A stretch of DNA of 64,000 nt, from NCBI GenBank assembly GCA_022494885.1, contig JAGVSM010000220.1:1-64000 (forward strand). The letters are read 5' to 3'. Shown here in pieces: positions 9,338-21,000 of this stretch (the first letter of the stretch is position 1; each line of letters begins with the position of its first letter). A program made the position numbers and the translations under genes. Source of the DNA: Micrasema longulum (taxonomy: Eukaryota; Arthropoda; Insecta; Trichoptera; Brachycentridae). The notes below the pieces were generated by a model, which was given only the letters and a program-made list of their open reading frames with translations, was not told the origin of the DNA and did not search any database.

Positions 9338-12300
9338 GTAAAAACACATTACATTTTTCTTTAATAATGTGCGCATGTTTTAAACATACAAAACATAATG
9401 CAATAGATGTAAAATATTGTGGTTTTTTTGTACGGTGTCCGAAATTTGTTTACACCTCTGTGATTCTGTCAGATTGTCATTCTCAAAAAATTTCAAATGT
9501 GGCGCTGTGTCATTCTAGTAACTCGTAAATCCCGCCGATGGGGAAGTTTATTGGTTTTTATTTATTTTTTGTTTCTTAATAAGGCTATCAAACTGAGCCA
9601 TTATTATTATTTTTTTGCATCGTATTATCAGTTCTACGATTTTTATAAGCTTTGTAATTTGAAATTACTCCGCCTGTGACGTCACAGGTTCTATTATTAT
9701 TATTATGGAAAACTTATACAGCGCAATTTTCGTAATATAATACCTTGAGGGCGCTTTACAAAGTGATTATATAGATAAATAAATTTAATTGAATCTTTTA
9801 AATTTGTTATTTATTTAAAACAATTTATTTTATTATGGCATGCTACTGATTTATTCAAATGATTTAGAGAACAAGTGGGTTTTAAGTTTTTGCCGAAACA
9901 TCACTTCACTCTCACAGCCTCGCACCTCTGCTGGGAGAGCATTCCATGCCATAGGGCCTGCTACCCCAAATGCGCGTTCACCAAATTTAGTTTGCGTAGA
10001 GGTAAAATAATTTTTTATCTCGCCGTAGACGTAGACGTAGACTGATCTAAGAGTAAGGCGCCTGTCAGCTAGTTCATCTAGAATGCATAGTTCCCTCAGA
10101 TACTCCGGAGCGGAGTTGCGGAGTGACTTATACACATACCAACAGAATTTGTATTCCACCTCTGTGGGAAACGTAGCCAGTGTAGTTTCCGAAGTAGTGG
10201 AGTGATATGACTGAACTTAGTGATTCCGAAAATAAGTCTCGCTGCGGCATTTAATGCATACTGTAGGCGAGTCATTTTGTTCATTGGTAGACCTGCATAG
10301 ATACCATTACAATAATCGACTCTAGACACTACAAACGCATTTATTAATTGACGGGCGGCATCAACCAGCAAATTTTTGCTTATGCATTTAATTTGTCTCA
10401 GCTGGTAGAAGCATGAACTTAGCGTTCTACTAATTTGAGCGTCAAGAAAATGGTCAGAATTAAGTAAGACTCTCAGTAGTTTAACGGTGGGTAAAGCGAT
10501 ACTCTCTACATCGGGTAGTGCTGAATCCTGAATCAATTTCTGTCGTCTGGCTAAAGCCACCCATAATTGTTTAGTTTTTGATGGGTTTAATGTCTGTTTT
10601 CAGCTATCCAGTTTCCTTTTTTTCAATGCATCCATCAATTAAATTATCGAGCACACTTTTCTCGCCTGGTTTGCAGTAAAAATAAATCTGTGTATCATCT
10701 ACATAGCAGTGAGACCACAATCCACATTCTTTGATGATGTTATCTATATCTTTAGTGTATTGGAGATAGAGTTGTGGTCCGAGTACTGACCCTTGAGGCA
10801 CTCCAGTAGACACCTGAAAGTCGAGTGAACTTTTACCCTAGAACACAACGGCATATTCTTTTTCATTAAGATATGAACTGAACCACATATGTGCTTGATC
10901 ACGGATACCATAAGTTTTCTCCAGGCGTTCAAGCAAAATATTATGATCTACAGTATCAAATGCAGCACTCATGTCCATAAGAGTCATCAACACCAGATTA
11001 CCAGAGCCTACAGCCGTTATAATGTCAGACAGTACTCTTATCACTCCTGTCTCCGTGGAATGAAAACGTCGGTATGCCGATTGCCTTACTGAAAATGAAG
11101 AATTCTGCTCAATATAATTAACGAGCCTATAAGAAACAATTTTTTCTAGTATTTTTGATAAGATAGGAAAATTTGAAATAGGGCAAAAACTGGAAAGATC
11201 TTCGTTGTGAATTTTTTAAAAGTGGAGTTACATTAGCTTTCTTTATGGCTCTTAGAACAATGCTGTGCTCCATTGATGTATATTAAATAAGTCTGTTAAA
11301 AATGGGGCTAATACGTTAATTTATTTTTTTTAAAGCCATATTGGCATTGGATTTAATATACATTGTTTGTTGGGTAATGCCACAACAGTGCTTTTAACCT
11401 CATTTACAGATTTTAATTCAAATTTATAGAATTTTTGAGAGGCGTTTGCTGAAATTGCCGACGGAGAGTTCTGCTGATTGGTGAAGTTGGCTTCCCGGAA
11501 ACCGGAAATCTATCATAGCACTCTTAATTGATTATCGAAAACCTATGACGTAGTTCACAGTAATGAATCTTTATGTTTTGTACGTTTTCGAGAAACTTCG
11601 ACGTACAATTAAACCTACTCATTTTCAAATAATGTTGCTCATTGTTGATATTTTTTTTTTTCCATCACCATTTTTCGAAATTCGGGATGAAAAATGAGTA
11701 TCCTATTTTACTTCTCACCTCTTCAGCAATTCTTGTGCAAAAAAATTGGTCAGTCAGTCGCTCCGTTGAGATGTGAAGTAAACACAAACAAACAAACAAA
11801 CAAACCCACTTTCATAACATTAAGTATGGATTTATCTGTGAGTGAAGTTTGCAATTTGTTTTAAACTGGGTGTTATAGGATTAGGGAATAAAACTAAAGT
11901 TACTAGCCCTTCAGTTTTTTCTAAAGTTTTATGAATTTTACTTGCAATATAAATTCAGCCTACATCAGTATTTCTTCCATCATCCATTTTCACAAGATTT
12001 TATATTGAAAATCAAAGTTATCGTATGTTATCTGTTTTTTAGCTGCAGACTATCAAAGAAAATGGAAGAGCCTTAGAAATTCATTTTGTAGGGAGTTAGT
12101 CAAAAGGAAAAGTGAAAAGAAAAGTTCCGCAGCTTTGACTGGAAGAAAACAGTATGTATATTTTGATCGCTTACAATTCCTGCGACCAGGATTAAGAAAA
12201 AGTTACTCCAGTGGAGAAGAACAAGATGATGATACCGATAACGAAGACAATAACCCATCTGATGAAACCATAGAAGTTCCTGTGACAAAGCGATCCAGAA

Positions 12301-12551
12301 GAAGAAAACCGATCAGTAGACAAAGCTCTTCGGATGAGTCTCTAGCTAAATACGGGGAGCAAAAACGTTTGAAGGCACTTCAAAGTGAGGAATCGAATGA
12401 TGAAGATAGACTTTTCTTACTTTCCCTCGTCAAAGAAATGAAACAAATACCAGAATATATGAAATTAGATGTCAAATGTGAAATTTTAGAAGTTTTTAAA
12501 AGAGCAAGAGCTAGTTCAACAGATCCACTATCAAAACGTGGCTTTTATTAG
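9148..12551 (+). CDS. MADF-BESS domain protein (two exons)
   Basis: Predicted sequence-specific DNA-binding nuclear regulator of the Adf-1-like MADF-BESS family, 232 residues. Exons are 9148-9337 and 12043-12551. The donor ATAG|GTAAAA and acceptor TTTTTTAG|CTGCAG join in phase 1, giving an alanine codon. The MADF domain covers about residues 13-110, with FIDQIEAHPVLW, AWKQI and WKSLRNSF motifs; the intron falls inside it. The linker is acidic (DDDTDNEDNN), then basic (KRSRRRK, a likely nuclear signal), then serine-rich. The BESS motif is near residues 183-217 (RLFLLSLVKEMKQIP). The length is typical of the family. The 2.7-kb intron is full of transposons. The target genes are unknown. An origin from a Harbinger accessory ORF is possible, but no transposase lies nearby. 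Confidence 0.85.
9600..9690. repeat. Repeat R, left part (split by a LINE)
   Basis: The block 'gaaattactccgcctgtgac' and its neighbourhood resemble 63590-63670. The rest of the repeat continues at 11455-11640, beyond the inserted LINE. It includes the perfect 16-bp palindrome CCTGTGACGTCACAGG with a central CRE motif. Confidence 0.45.
9691..11454 (-). mobile_element. L2/CR1-like LINE, 5'-truncated, in the MADF-BESS intron
   Basis: Minus-strand pieces of one reverse transcriptase are visible in order: KILEKIV, an AYRRFHSTETG block, MSAAFDTVDHN, STGVPQGSVLGPQ, the catalytic YVDD in WSHCYVDDTQIY, SRVDYCNGIYAGLP, and the C-terminal AFGVAGPMAWNALPAEVR with FRQKLKTHLFSKSFE and a stop. The 3' end has an (att)n tail at 9691-9706. 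Frameshifts separate the blocks, so it is inactive. A related, internally deleted copy is at 53404-54105. Confidence 0.75.
11455..11640. repeat. Repeat R, right part
   Basis: The blocks 'ctgctgattggt', 'ccggaaatct' and 'cgacgtacaattaaa' line up in the same order with 63680-63850. Together with 9600-9690 this shows that the LINE entered an older repeat. GTTCT occurs on both sides of the LINE and may be its target duplication. Confidence 0.45.
11641..11830 (+). mobile_element. RTE-type LINE 3' tail
   Basis: It contains 'attggtcagtcagtcgctcc', then a (aaac)n run, then 'actttcataacattaagta'. This matches the general pattern of 3' ends of RTE-like elements in Lepidoptera. No coding part is left. 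Confidence 0.4.
12043..12551 (+). CDS. MADF-BESS gene, exon 2
   Basis: Begins in phase 1 after TTTTTTAG and codes residues 64-232, ending SKRGFY and TAG. It carries the second half of the MADF domain (ADYQRKWKSLRNSFCREL), the acidic and basic linker, and the C-terminal BESS motif. Confidence 0.85.
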
Positions 12552-13500
12552 AACCAAGAACTAAGTGATATAATTATTTATTTATTTATTGAAATGCTGG
12601 ATAACATGGAAAACTCATAACAATATTAAATTCAATTTAATATTCATTAACATGTTTTTGGGCTCCACTTTTATAATAGGTCTTATAATGACAGCCATTT
12701 TTCCTTCTTTAATAACTGACAATACAAATTAAACCAAAATATTGTGTCTATTGTTGAAATTTTTTAATATGTGTCTTATCTGGAGGTATAATAAATATTA
12801 TGGTATTTCTATACAAGTTTGCCATCATATTTTTTTTAAAGTTGTAGTGATTCAAGGTAAATTTGACTGTAACTGCTTTTCACCACAATGACATCGTTTT
12901 TCTGGTTTTTCTTTATCGTTTAGGTGGTAGTTGTTTTAATTTCTTGCCTTGGTTTAATTTTCAGAAGAATTATCAGGTTATTTACTGTAATAAGTATTTC
13001 TTCCAACTATAGTTTAATTATCTTTCTAGATTGTTTTATTTTTAATATATATTTACTTCCATTACTGACATCTGTTAAAAATATTTGTAAACATTATGCA
13101 CAACTAAGCTTTTATGTTAAAAGGAAAGGTGTCTCATCTAAACTAACTTTTTGATAAAAATACTAAACCAAAAATCGTATTTGATTAAAATATATATTTA
13201 TATCAAGTTATGTACTTGTTGTACATATTTATTTTTATTTATTAAAGCAATAAATAATATAATAATAAGACATATAAGACTGCCTGTCACTGTCCTTAAT
13301 AGGGATTACTGTGATTATTTTTTAATCTGTAATTATTTAAATGTATTAAAGCAATAAATATTATGTTTTTACAAAGAATATATGTACTTCATTAAATATC
13401 CTTTATGATTTGAATTTCGATTGAATTTGTGTTTTTAAAAATAATTCTGGTTTTAGATATTTCAAAATGAAATTCCCATATTTGATATTTCAAATAGAGG
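12552..13500 (+). other. 3' flank of the MADF-BESS gene
   Basis: This AT-rich stretch probably includes the 3' UTR. AATAAA-like signals occur from about 12788 onward (for example within 'tataataaatattatgg') and near 13248 and 13350, so the exact end is open. Reading frames at 12924-13357 are hydrophobic low-complexity translations of AT-rich DNA. Confidence 0.35.
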
Positions 13501-13504
13501 GAGA

Positions 13505-13640
13505 TTTTTCAAGAAACAGAACTTATGACCTGTCATTTGCTGGTTTAAACATTCTGCCTATTTATAAACATACATATTTCTTAAATTATTCTACCTGTTG
13601 ATTAAGAAAATCATTAGATGAATCTGACTATGCGTTAAAT
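13505..13640 (+). repeat. FB1 fragment
   Basis: Contains 'cttatgacctgtcatttgct', 'ggtttaaacattctgcc' and 'cttaaattattctacctgtt' in the order of the FB1 family. The ends are not preserved. Confidence 0.5.
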
Positions 13641-13794
13641 AATGATTGAAACCAGCCATTAGAACTTTTTATAATTATTTATGTTTTTGCAGCCAAATTG
13701 ATGGTCTTCGACAATACAAGAGAATATTTAACATAAACCTAATAATTTCTTTTCTTTTTCTGCATTTATTGTCATTTTTATAACATCACAAACA

Positions 13795-14425
13795 AACCAT
13801 CACGCTGTTTCCTCGTAGGGTTATACAGAGAGGATAGAATGCCATATCCCTCGGTCTTTGCATACAGACCTCGCTTCCTCTACATTCGTGTTAAGTGTCC
13901 TCGGCACGGGTAACCCCAGAGAGGTCACATTATTATTATTATTAGTTATAGTTTGTAAGAGAAAAATATGAAATGCTATTTCTCATGCACGCACAACAAT
14001 TATTCTGATTTTTGACATCGCTAGCCCAAAGCAACAGAGAGGTGATGAAAGACATTCTGAAATAATTGGACTTTGAGGTGCGCAAAGGGTCTGACTGCAT
14101 TAAATTATTTCAAGTAAATTATGAGATCAATATTTTCGCATAGGTGAACTATTTAACTTCAATATTTTATTATTTAAAAACATTAATTTATTAACATACT
14201 TCATGTGTATCTCAAAATCTCTGTTGCATTGGGCTAGGGACCTGTCCATCTTCAATTATTTATTTACTTCGGTCATGCCTTATCATTCTCAGTCTTCTCA
14301 TTTTGTGCAACCATCAACATCCACATCGCAAATCTTTTTAACTGTTCTTACACTCTCCATTCAATCTACATCCAAACCAACACAGCGCTCATTTCTCGAA
14401 TTTGTCAATAATGCTTACATATTGC
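13795..14425 (-). mobile_element. RTE-like LINE 3' part, interrupted
   Basis: Similar to 33205-33500. Shared blocks are 'cagagaggatagaatgccat', 'acctcgcttcctctacattc', 'catgcacgcac' and 'aaaccaacacagcgc'. Between 13900 and 13975 it is broken by the 3' tail of another LINE ('gtgtcctcggcacgggtaac'). No intact frame remains. Confidence 0.55.
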
Positions 14426-15477
14426 ATGGATCAATGGTAAATTATAAAATTTATGCAATAATACTCGTAATGATCTTTAACTTTTTTCAAACTTAAAAGT
14501 CTTGATGAAAGAAGGAATGCGAAAGATCTTACCTGGTTATATAAAATTATTGACTACCGCCTCGATACAACTAATGGTATTTATATACACACTATCCCAT
14601 AACTATGTAACAGGGGCAAATTATCCAAATAAGCAATTATGCACAGCTTACAATTATATTTTACTTTTTTTTATTTATTCGTTTTTTACCCATAATAAAC
14701 AATGAATGTATAGTAATGATAAAAAAGTTTTATAGAAACTACGTTTATGGGAAAATAAGTAAAATAATTGTTATATTATGAATTACCGCCAACGTTTATA
14801 TCTTCCTACAAAAAAATATCTATAATGTGCGCCTAGCGCCCAGCCCGGTTCTCAGTGAATGATGAAACTAGCCGATAACCTCAGCTTATTCCTCCATAAA
14901 ACAAGTACACTTTATATTTTATATCTTTAACCCAGTTTGGTTTTTTTTGTACCAAAATAAGCTTGTACATTACAAATATTATTTAAAGATTCTCTATTGG
15001 GAAACTGGTATTTCGAACAATATTTCCGAAGAACTATTTTTCTTTGATATGATACCGTTGACATATTATGTATGTATGTGGCGTTTGATGTGGCCGTTTT
15101 CGGCATTATTCATTTTAAAGGGAATCGGCCGCTGCTAAGTGTTAAGATTTCAATTAAAATGGAAATATCTACTGAATGTTATTGTGATATTTTTTAATAA
15201 ACTTTCGTACAAGTGTTGTATTAAAATAGTGTAGAATAAAGCTATGCATATCGCGAAATTAATATTAATTGTTGTTTGAGTTGATTTTCACAGATCCACA
15301 AAAAAAATAGCAATTTTTAATTATATTGCTTGTGGAGGTACAAGTTAATGGACATTTTTTGCTGAGTACCTATAAAAAAATCACCGCTCGCCACTGCTAT
15401 GTAATAATGTAATCCAGATACATTCAGTGTTCATCAATTCTCTACCAATACAGGATATTATAACCCTCTATCTCCCA
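14426..15477. other. AT-rich sequence, nothing recognised
   Basis: There are only short frames with no motif. I see no shared repeat or RNA gene. Confidence 0.4.
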
Positions 15478-16300
15478 GAAAATAAAATTCGAAAAAAGTG
15501 TATTTCTCATTATGTCAAAGTCTAATTGAGTATGGTATAATTTCGTGGGGTGGGGCCAGGAAAAATGCTATTCAACTATTAGAAATCGCACAAAAGTGTG
15601 TTCTCAAGGCTCTACTCGGGGTCCCTATCAGGACACCTACAGCTAAGGTGTTTGAAGGAATAGGTGTTCTGAACGTCAGGCAACTGTATGCTAAGGCACT
15701 TCTCGTTCACACTCATAAACACGGAGGAAATAAAATTTACAATACTAGCTATGAAACACGTCTTAAAACAAAACAGCTGTACATGTCACCTAAAATGACA
15801 ACATCATTTGGTCAAAGGAGTCAAATATACCTTGCTCTAAGAATATATAACAATATACCATTTGCCACAAAAGTAGATTAAAATCTTGAGCAATTTAAAT
15901 TATTTGTAAAAAAATGGTCTTGAGATGGTCACCCCACCAAAGCAGTAGACTTATTTAAATAAAATTATTTTTGTATTTGTATAATATATGTCATATACTC
16001 GTATATTTGGCATTTATGCGGACGTTGGGCCACCGGGAACTGATAGTAACTTGTTACTTGACCTAATGTCTGCTCAGTAGTTAATAATGTGAGCTGTACT
16101 AATAATATAGTTTTGTTTTCTTTTTCTTCTTTTCTTTTTTTTTCTTACTATTATTTATGTATATAATATATCTGTGTGGATTTAAGTATGAATATGTATT
16201 ATTTTATGTATATTTTTTAGACACCATAAGTATATATATTAAATCATGTAAACGAACGCCTCGACACGGGTTGAGCCCAGTGAGGTATTCATATTTAAAA
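15478..16300 (+). mobile_element. LINE family C, C-terminal region and 3' tail
   Basis: The frame at 15498-15881 reads SLIEYGIISWGGA, LLEIAQKCVLKALLGVP and LNVRQLYAKALL, then LALRIYNNIP. This is the conserved region downstream of the reverse transcriptase palm in CR1/jockey-like LINEs. Related copies start YGIIGWGG at 35200 and YGIIGRG at 37890. The 3' tail has 'cgcctcgacacgggttgagc' and 'cagtgaggt', repeated at 13905, 23925 and 50880. Confidence 0.65.
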
Positions 16301-16459
16301 AAAAGTGTTATGTAAAATGTGAAATAAAAAAATAATATGTAGATAATATAGTAAGTTTCACAAAGACACTGGAGACTTGTTAAGCGTTTTCAAAAGTGCT
16401 TTCCAATCATTTTTATTACACTAGAGCCCTAAATCATTTTTTGTAGAATAAACCGACCC

Positions 16460-16740
16460 CTTTTGAATTTCTCAATACTTTTGGATTGTATTACATTTTT
16501 TTCTTCATTCAAAAATATTTTTTAACTCATGCTTAGCGTGCTGGGGACAATTATAAAGGATAACTGACCCAATTGTATTTTTGCTCAGTGGAGCTCAATT
16601 ATACAATTGCGTCAGTAATCCTTTATAATCGTCCCCAGCTTGCTGAGCATTAGTTACAAAAATCACAACAATGTTTTCCAAAATATAAATAAATAATCTA
16701 AAACTATTGAGAAACTCAAAAATATGAACAAAATAAAAGC
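16460..16740. repeat. Fold-back repeat with about 125-bp arms
   Basis: The left arm (about 16460-16580) and right arm (about 16600-16725) are inverted copies. Paired blocks are 'gctggggacaattataaagg'/'cctttataatcgtccccagc', 'caattgta'/'tacaattg' and 'gaatttctcaat'/'attgagaaactc'. It lies directly beside an RNase H fragment. The loop motif 'ctcagtggagctcaatt' recurs as 'ctcagtggagatcaatt' at 16746, so the element may have duplicated LINE sequence. Confidence 0.5.
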
Positions 16741-17410
16741 AAAGCTGCTCAGTGGAGATCAATTCTAAATTAAATAAGCAATATCTACTGTTCCTTAATT
16801 GTGTTGATGAGTGCAACGGCATAACATTGATTTGGGTATCAGGACACTCAAATATTGAGGGTAACAAAGCAGCTTATGAATTGACGAAGCTGAAACTGAA
16901 GCTGTCAGTCAGCGAAGGAACTACTAATGGGATGTCATTAAAGCCCTTAACTTACAAGGCACTGCAGATTGAATAAACACCTTGCTAGAATGAACCTTTC
17001 TGAATCTAGATGTAAGTTCTGCAATGCATATGATAAAACACTTATGTATACACATTATATGTGAGTGTGATCCTTATCACGAAAGAAAAGAAATTGCATC
17101 CTCGGAAGACCGCTGGTTAAACTTAAGGGTGTAAGAGTGCTCGCTCCTTGCCTAATAGTCCGATACTTAAGAGATTTAGGAATAAGAAAACACTCGCCCT
17201 GCATTCAGTAGCCACTAGCCACTGCTCTGTAGCCAGACTCTTTAAGAACGGCTTGGAGGACAATAACTAATTTAAGGTAACCTGTCACAGTAGATACACA
17301 CAGGTCGCAGTGACGCCGGAAGCTTATGTAGTGCTGACCCCCTATATTTAGAATAAGAATGTGTCTATGCGAGAATTGTAAATAATTTGTTATAAAAATA
17401 AATAAAAATT
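16741..17410 (+). mobile_element. LINE remnant with RNase H and zinc knuckle
   Basis: The frame at 16752-16976 contains ITLIWVSGHSNIEGNKAAYE, the C-terminal part of an RNase H domain. Further on, CKFCNAYDKTL followed by THYM resembles the CCHC-like end of LINEs that carry RNase H. Stops and frameshifts interrupt it. It ends near an A-rich tail at about 17400, just past the probable 3' end of Mlc1 on the other strand. Confidence 0.55.
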
Positions 17411-17476
17411 TTACCTAGGTATATGTACGTTAAACAAAACTCCACTGTCAGAGAATGTATATTTCTATGGTCAGTT

Positions 17477-17530
17477 TTTATTGAAACATCATTGTAGGAA
17501 ATATTTATTTATAAAATAATATGTTTTTAT
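17477..17530 (-). terminator. Candidate polyadenylation signals of Mlc1
   Basis: On the minus strand several AATAAA hexamers occur here (for example 17477-17482 and in the 'tatttattta' stretch after 17500). They lie about 420-470 bp downstream of the distal stop codon at 17944. This is a reasonable 3' UTR length, but the site used is unknown. Confidence 0.3.
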
Positions 17531-17943
17531 TTTTTTGTTGACAAATTAAAATAAACAATAAATTAACAAAAATTAAAACTATCTCGTATGACATTGAGAT
17601 GTAGCGATAATATAATACATTTAATTACATTACAAATAAATAACAAATTAATGTTATACAGATTAATTTATATACCTATTATGTACACAAAGATGTTCAA
17701 ATTGGTGTGTGATTATCCGGATAAAAAAGTTTATAAAACTGATGATAATATGATGTGAAAGTTCTTTGCATTGATTGTTTGGTCTTAAGGAACAGAACGT
17801 GGGCCCCTGAGCTTTTGTGTGACTGTCATGAACTTGTCTGGTAGCACCAGAAAACGGCGGTAAGATCAGCAAGATGGCGGCTGCAACAAGATCAGCTGAC
17901 GGCTGACATTTGATAACTTAGTAATCTTGCTTCGGAAATAGAT

Positions 17944-18011
17944 TTAGGCTTCCGCTCCTTCCTCCCCTTCTGGTTTTGTTCCCCAACCATCACACATCTT
18001 CCGGAGGAAAG
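17944..18011 (-). CDS. Mlc1: Mlc1 distal alternative last exon
   Basis: The acceptor ctgtaaacag is followed by CTTTCCTCCGG, completing the proline codon. It codes [12 protein letters not shown], then [10 protein letters not shown] and TAA. It is used if the proximal terminal exon is skipped. The acidic tail is absent from the other isoform. It shares the PFL(K/R)K start with the proximal exon, which suggests an old exon duplication. Confidence 0.85.
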
Positions 18012-21000
18012 CTGTTTACAGAAACATAAAAATGTTACTTTCATTCAAATGTTCACTAGGCATTTTAGTGGTCAAACCAACAAAAGCTTTGTATTTATTT
18101 GCCCATAGTACAATGATACAACAGAAGTACATTTTTTCATTAAAGCAGAAGTGTTAAGGCCTAGTAAAATCTTTTAAATTAATTTATAACATTTCATTAG
18201 AAACAAATATGGTTACGTTAATAGTAAAATCACGCCTCAGTAATCAGTAGAGCACAAATCTGAAAACAGTTATTAGATTTTTATTTTATTGGATCATCGA
18301 TTATGGAAAATCTGTATGGTTATTTTTTTTAAGTAGATAGGTAAAAAAATAATTATTCCACAGTGGATGATTCAAGTACAAAAAAGCATTGAATGAAGAA
18401 GTGGTAGAACTTCTGGCGATAGAACTCCAAGAATCTGTGAATGGAAATAATTAGAAAATCACAACACACGTTAGCCGAAGAATGGCTGCTTCAATCAGGA
18501 TAGGTACTTACGATCTTATGAACTAACTGCATAGCGAGGTCCAGACGAGTCAAACACTTACGCCATAGCCTTCTTGAGGAAAGCTGAAAGTAGAAATGGA
18601 CAAAATCGTGCAATCATGGTGTATGGGTAAACGGGTAGTGCATTTACAGGGTTTTGTTATAGACAAGGAAGATGAAATCATTTACAAATACCTACAAACT
18701 TAAAATTATAATTATGTGTAAAGGTTTACAAATGCGCAATGCTTGTAGGGTTCTAATAATAATGCGAAATACATCTAGGCAATTGGGGTTCATAAATATA
18801 AAAGGTGAAAGAACTTTAAAGGAATGCATTATCTAGATCATGCGAACTACGGGTGTTCAGAAATTACTTAACTAATATTTTTTACTATTCTCCGGTTCGC
18901 CTCTTTTTAGGTTGAGTTGAGTTGTGTTGCTAGGGATTCAAATGCATCAAGAGGGGTTCTGGATACCTTTAAGTTTATCAAAGAATGTACAATAATGAAA
19001 TGTACTGAAAGAAACTTACGCGCATAGGGGATCATGCCATCGTCATCTTCGGGGTCCATGCAGTCTTTTATTACTTCATCGACTTGTGCGTCATCAAGTT
19101 TCTCACCTGTAATAAAAAACAAAAATTAGTAATTTGACGTTTGCTTTAACCGTACAAATTTTTCTTCGAGATACATTTATGAACATCTAGAATCGGAAAT
19201 AAAATCAAATCTGGAAGATATATCTATTTATTATTCTGTTATATTGTGAAAATCTCCACGAAATATAGGTTTAAACTGTCCTTATCGTCTGATTTTTACT
19301 ATTGCTTAATTGCCTAAATTTATGTTGCTTGTGGTGAAGTTTTGGCGAGTCCTTACCAAGAGAAAGCAGGTTGTGGGTAAGCTCAGCGGCGAGCATGTTT
19401 CCATCCTCATTCTTGTCATAGAGCTTTAAGCACTCCAGGAAGTCCTCATAGCAACCCTGGTCCTTGTCTTTCTTAATCTGGCTGTAGATGGGAAGGAACT
19501 CATCAACCTTCGGAAAAACAATAACATAGAGGTAAGTCAAGGAAACAATTCAGCTGACATGAAGGCTTTCAGTTTTGAAATGATAACAAGTATATACAAA
19601 AAATTCTAGACACCAATAATTATTATTTCCATTTTTCTAACAGTCACAACTACTCGATGTTAAGATCTTCTATATATCAATAAAATCTTCAACTTGAGAA
19701 TCATTTCACAAAGAATATAGCTAAAGGAGCTTATGGTGATTATACAAATTTTAGTAATTCTTGATACCAAGAGTGTTGTTTTAAGATTAAAGCGGGCTGT
19801 GTAAATAATTTGATATGTACCTTCATCTACGGCTTTTTAAAATTAAAATAGTAAAAAGGGTAAAGGAGGACAATTTGTGATAGTATATGTATATGTATGT
19901 ACCTTCATCTTCTTCTCTCCCTTCTTCTTGGTGCCTCCTAACTTCTCGATGGTGGCGAGGGTGGGGTTGGTATTGAGCGCGCGGAGCACATCGCCAAGGT
20001 TGAAGGCATCTACCTGACCCTCACCCTCGAAGTCGAAGATGGAGAAAGCGAAGCTCGCCCCTGATGAAGACAAAAAAAAACAATTTGAGATGATAGAATA
20101 ATAGAATACACGAAACAGCGTCACAGAACTAACTAGAATCTTATTAATTAAATCATATACATGTATCTAACCAATTCATATGATCAATAAATAAATTTTA
20201 TACTGAATTTTTTCGAATACTGTACTGAATGTTTTAAAAATATGTTTACTCAATATATTATACGGTGGATTAATTTCATTCAAATCTTTTTTATTTTATT
20301 TTATAGAATACGATTTGTTGCTACATATTTGACTGTATATTGCATTTTTTGTAATGAATGCAGATATATATTTAAAAACGTTTTTATTCTTTATTATAAA
20401 ACTTTATTTTGTTTGAAATTATTACTGTCTTATTTTTATTATCAATTACTATACAAATTATTTTTATTTAAAAATATTATTAATATTTAAAAATAATGTT
20501 TTTACTAATTTTGAATAACATTATACATTAGTTGATCACAGAGACATAGATTTTATAAACACCGCCATTAAAGACACACGCCTGTGATCTTGTCCCGACT
20601 CGCTAGAAAATCCGTGTTAAGTAGGGACACTTACAATACATACATACTTACATCATTTATATTCACACAAAATGTTTTTTATTAATTATTTTTAGATAGA
20701 TTTTTTTCTTATAAATTAAATATAAATACGTTTTTATTTGTTATTGCATAACTTTAATTCGTTTTGAATTATCATTGGAATTCAAATGTTTTACTGAATT
20801 ATTATTCAATTCACAGTTTTTTTATTAAAAAAATTAAATTGATATTTAAATATGTATTTATTTAATATGAAAAGTTATTTTTTCTCTTACTTATACATTT
20901 ATACCAACAATTCATTTTGGCAACTTTTTTTATCTGTGACTACTTAAAAATATTTTTTTAATTTAAGATATATTAACTTATGTTTATTTTTACTATTATT

